Assembly (NCBI GenBank): GCA_965364735.1 | Contig: CBDTYW010000073.1 | Location: 1-14,691 of the forward strand | Length of the DNA stretch: 14,691 bases | From: CBDTYW01 sp965364735 | GTDB lineage: Bacteria; Actinomycetota; Nitriliruptoria; Nitriliruptorales; Nitriliruptoraceae | Reading direction: 5' to 3' | Shown here: piece by piece, positions 13,827 through 14,691 of the stretch | How positions within the stretch are numbered: position 1 is the first letter of the stretch | How the letters are laid out: each line of letters opens with the position of its first letter | The notes under the pieces: generated by a model | What the model was told of the DNA's origin: nothing | The model's database searches: none | Seen by the model: only the letters and a program-made list of their open reading frames with translations | Made by a program: the position numbers and the translations under genes

Positions 13827-14315
13827 GTGCGCTGTCCTCACTGCGGCGTGGACGACGACCGGGTCGTCGACTCCCGGCCGTCACGCGACGGCGAGGGGAT
13901 CCGTCGACGTCGCGTCTGCTTGTCGTGTGACGACCGGTTCACGACCTGGGAGCGCGTCGAGCGCCCCGAGCTCGTCGTGGTGAAGCGCTCGGGCGAGCGA
14001 CGCACCTTCGACCGCGCGAACGTGCTGCGGGGCATGCGCAACGCCGCGACGGGACGTGGAGTTTCCGAGGCCGATCTTGAGCGCGCTGCGTGGGCGGTGG
14101 AGCGGGCGGTCCGTGACACCGACGAGCGCGAGGTCACCTCGCAGCTCATCGGGGCGCAGGTGATGGTCGAGCTGCAGACGCTCGATCAGGTCGCGTACGT
14201 GCGCTTCGCATCGGTCTACGGCGACTTCAAGGACGTCGAGGACTTCGAGGAGGTCCTGTCCACCCTCAGGACCGGACCGGACGGCGACGAGGTGCGTGGC
14301 TTCGAGCGAGGCTGA
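13827..14315 (+). CDS. nrdR: NrdR transcriptional repressor of ribonucleotide reductase genes
   Basis: A 162-residue protein. The N-terminal zinc ribbon has CPHC (Cys3, Cys6) and CLSC (Cys31, Cys34) separated by the DNA-contacting Arg-rich RPSRDGEGIRRRRV. The ATP-cone, residues about 48-138, begins LVVVKRSGERRTFDRANVLRGM and binds ATP/dATP to switch DNA binding. YVRFASVYGDFKDVEDF is the family's conserved C-terminal stretch, followed by a 20-residue polar tail. NrdR represses nrd operons by binding paired boxes, which occur here upstream of nrdJ. GTG 13827 is preferred: GAGGAGG lies 8 bases upstream and family sequence begins MRCP; the 19 extra codons upstream are not family-like. TAGCGT at 13790-13795 is a possible -10, giving it its own promoter. 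Confidence 0.96.
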   Translation: MRCPHCGVDDDRVVDSRPSRDGEGIRRRRVCLSCDDRFTTWERVERPELVVVKRSGERRTFDRANVLRGMRNAATGRGVSEADLERAAWAVERAVRDTDEREVTSQLIGAQVMVELQTLDQVAYVRFASVYGDFKDVEDFEEVLSTLRTGPDGDEVRGFERG

Positions 14316-14324
14316 CCCGTTCGC

Positions 14325-14354
14325 GCCGTGCCCCGCGGGTGTCGCGGTCACGGC
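14325..14354. terminator. Weak inverted repeat between convergent nrdR and LysM gene
   Basis: GCCGTG (14325-14330) and CACGGC (14349-14354) are perfect 6-bp arms around an 18-nt loop; the right arm overlaps the stop of the LysM gene. The only structure in this 32-base convergent gap; a terminator role is a guess. Confidence 0.25.
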
Positions 14355-14691
14355 AGCACCGGGATCACGATCGGCGTGTACGCCGGCACGGGGCCGGTCC
14401 CGAGACCGTTGACCCGCTGGATCTCCGCGACCAGGCGCTGCGTGCTGACGCCCTCACCCGCATAGTCCGACGCGATGTCCCACAGGGTCTCCCCCGGCCC
14501 GACGACCTCCGTCCCGGCGACGCGCAGCTCGGCCGGCCCCGCGTCGACGACAGGCGCCATCGCCAGCACGATCCCGACGACGGCGACCGCGAGCAGGATG
14601 CCGATCACGGCGAGGCCACGGGTGGTGGGCCGAACGCGGCCGGCCGCGAGCGGAACGGCCACGGGAACGGCAGCCGGGCGCGGAGCCGGTG
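14348..14691 (-). CDS. LysM-domain envelope protein (5' end beyond window)
   Basis: A membrane-anchored protein with one LysM peptidoglycan-binding domain. After a Pro/Ala-rich, Arg-containing head comes one membrane segment (GLAVIGILLAVAVVGIVLA), a short linker, and the LysM: VVGPGETLWDIASDYAGEG, then LVAEIQRVNGL and the closing PIVIPVLP. Counting from a possible GTG at 14662 gives 104 residues, but no ribosome binding site precedes it and the frame stays open (PAPRPAAVPVAV) to the right edge, so the real start probably lies outside. Its position convergent to nrdR matches the actinobacterial Rv2719c-type gene between lexA and nrdR, which in mycobacteria is DNA-damage induced and affects cell division. 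lexA would be expected just beyond the edge. Confidence 0.85.
   Translation of the reverse strand, partial: PAPRPAAVPVAVPLAAGRVRPTTRGLAVIGILLAVAVVGIVLAMAPVVDAGPAELRVAGTEVVGPGETLWDIASDYAGEGVSTQRLVAEIQRVNGLGTGPVPAYTPIVIPVLP

Overview
The window is high-GC, strongly biased chromosomal DNA of an actinobacterial type. GTG starts are frequent, Shine-Dalgarno sites are good, and reading frames without stops run opposite the real genes. The linkage LysM envelope protein - nrdR, with a B12-dependent ribonucleotide reductase (nrdJ) close by, recalls the lexA-LysM-nrdR neighbourhood of Actinomycetota (compare Rv2719c/nrdR in mycobacteria). The nrdJ product is the long form (about 1150 residues), unlike the shorter Streptomyces enzyme as I remember it. 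I therefore favour a deep actinobacterial lineage (Acidimicrobiia or Thermoleophilia), but cannot prove it.

Left part (1-3860): the 3' end of a PlsC-type acyltransferase is followed 4 bp later by a GPP34 (GOLPH3-like) protein gene. A hairpin-rich gap with a likely bidirectional terminator comes next, then a secreted subtilisin-like protease on the minus strand. Divergent from the protease is a compact operon: an ArsR-family repressor, an SRPBCC/AHSA1-type protein (4-bp ATGA overlap) and a small DUF1971 cupin. Its promoter region carries an operator-like inverted repeat almost touching the arsR start codon.

Middle part (3858-7518): three minus-strand genes, an aldehyde dehydrogenase with a recognisable promoter and leader hairpin, a one-pass membrane protein and a lipoprotein. 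The gaps between them hold what look like gene remnants: a decayed cupin tail, a 23-codon SRPBCC-like tail, and a coding-like stretch broken by an in-frame TGA. A direct repeat of about 65 bp containing a hairpin lies on both sides of the lipoprotein gene. This part looks like a small zone of gene decay and rearrangement.

Right part (7519-14691): nrdJ (minus), then divergently an AI-2E family membrane transporter, a GNAT acetyltransferase fused to a C-terminal beta-rich domain, and nrdR, with a convergent LysM protein gene running off the right edge. A pair of NrdR-box-like palindromes, one of them perfect over 20 bp, lies upstream of nrdJ. This indicates that the nrdR product encoded about 2.6 kb away represses nrdJ, giving a local dNTP-supply control circuit.

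I found no tRNA, rRNA, CRISPR array, intact mobile element or clear undescribed system. The most interesting items are the NrdR box pair, the acetyltransferase fusion, the direct repeats with gene remnants, and the arsR operator/promoter.
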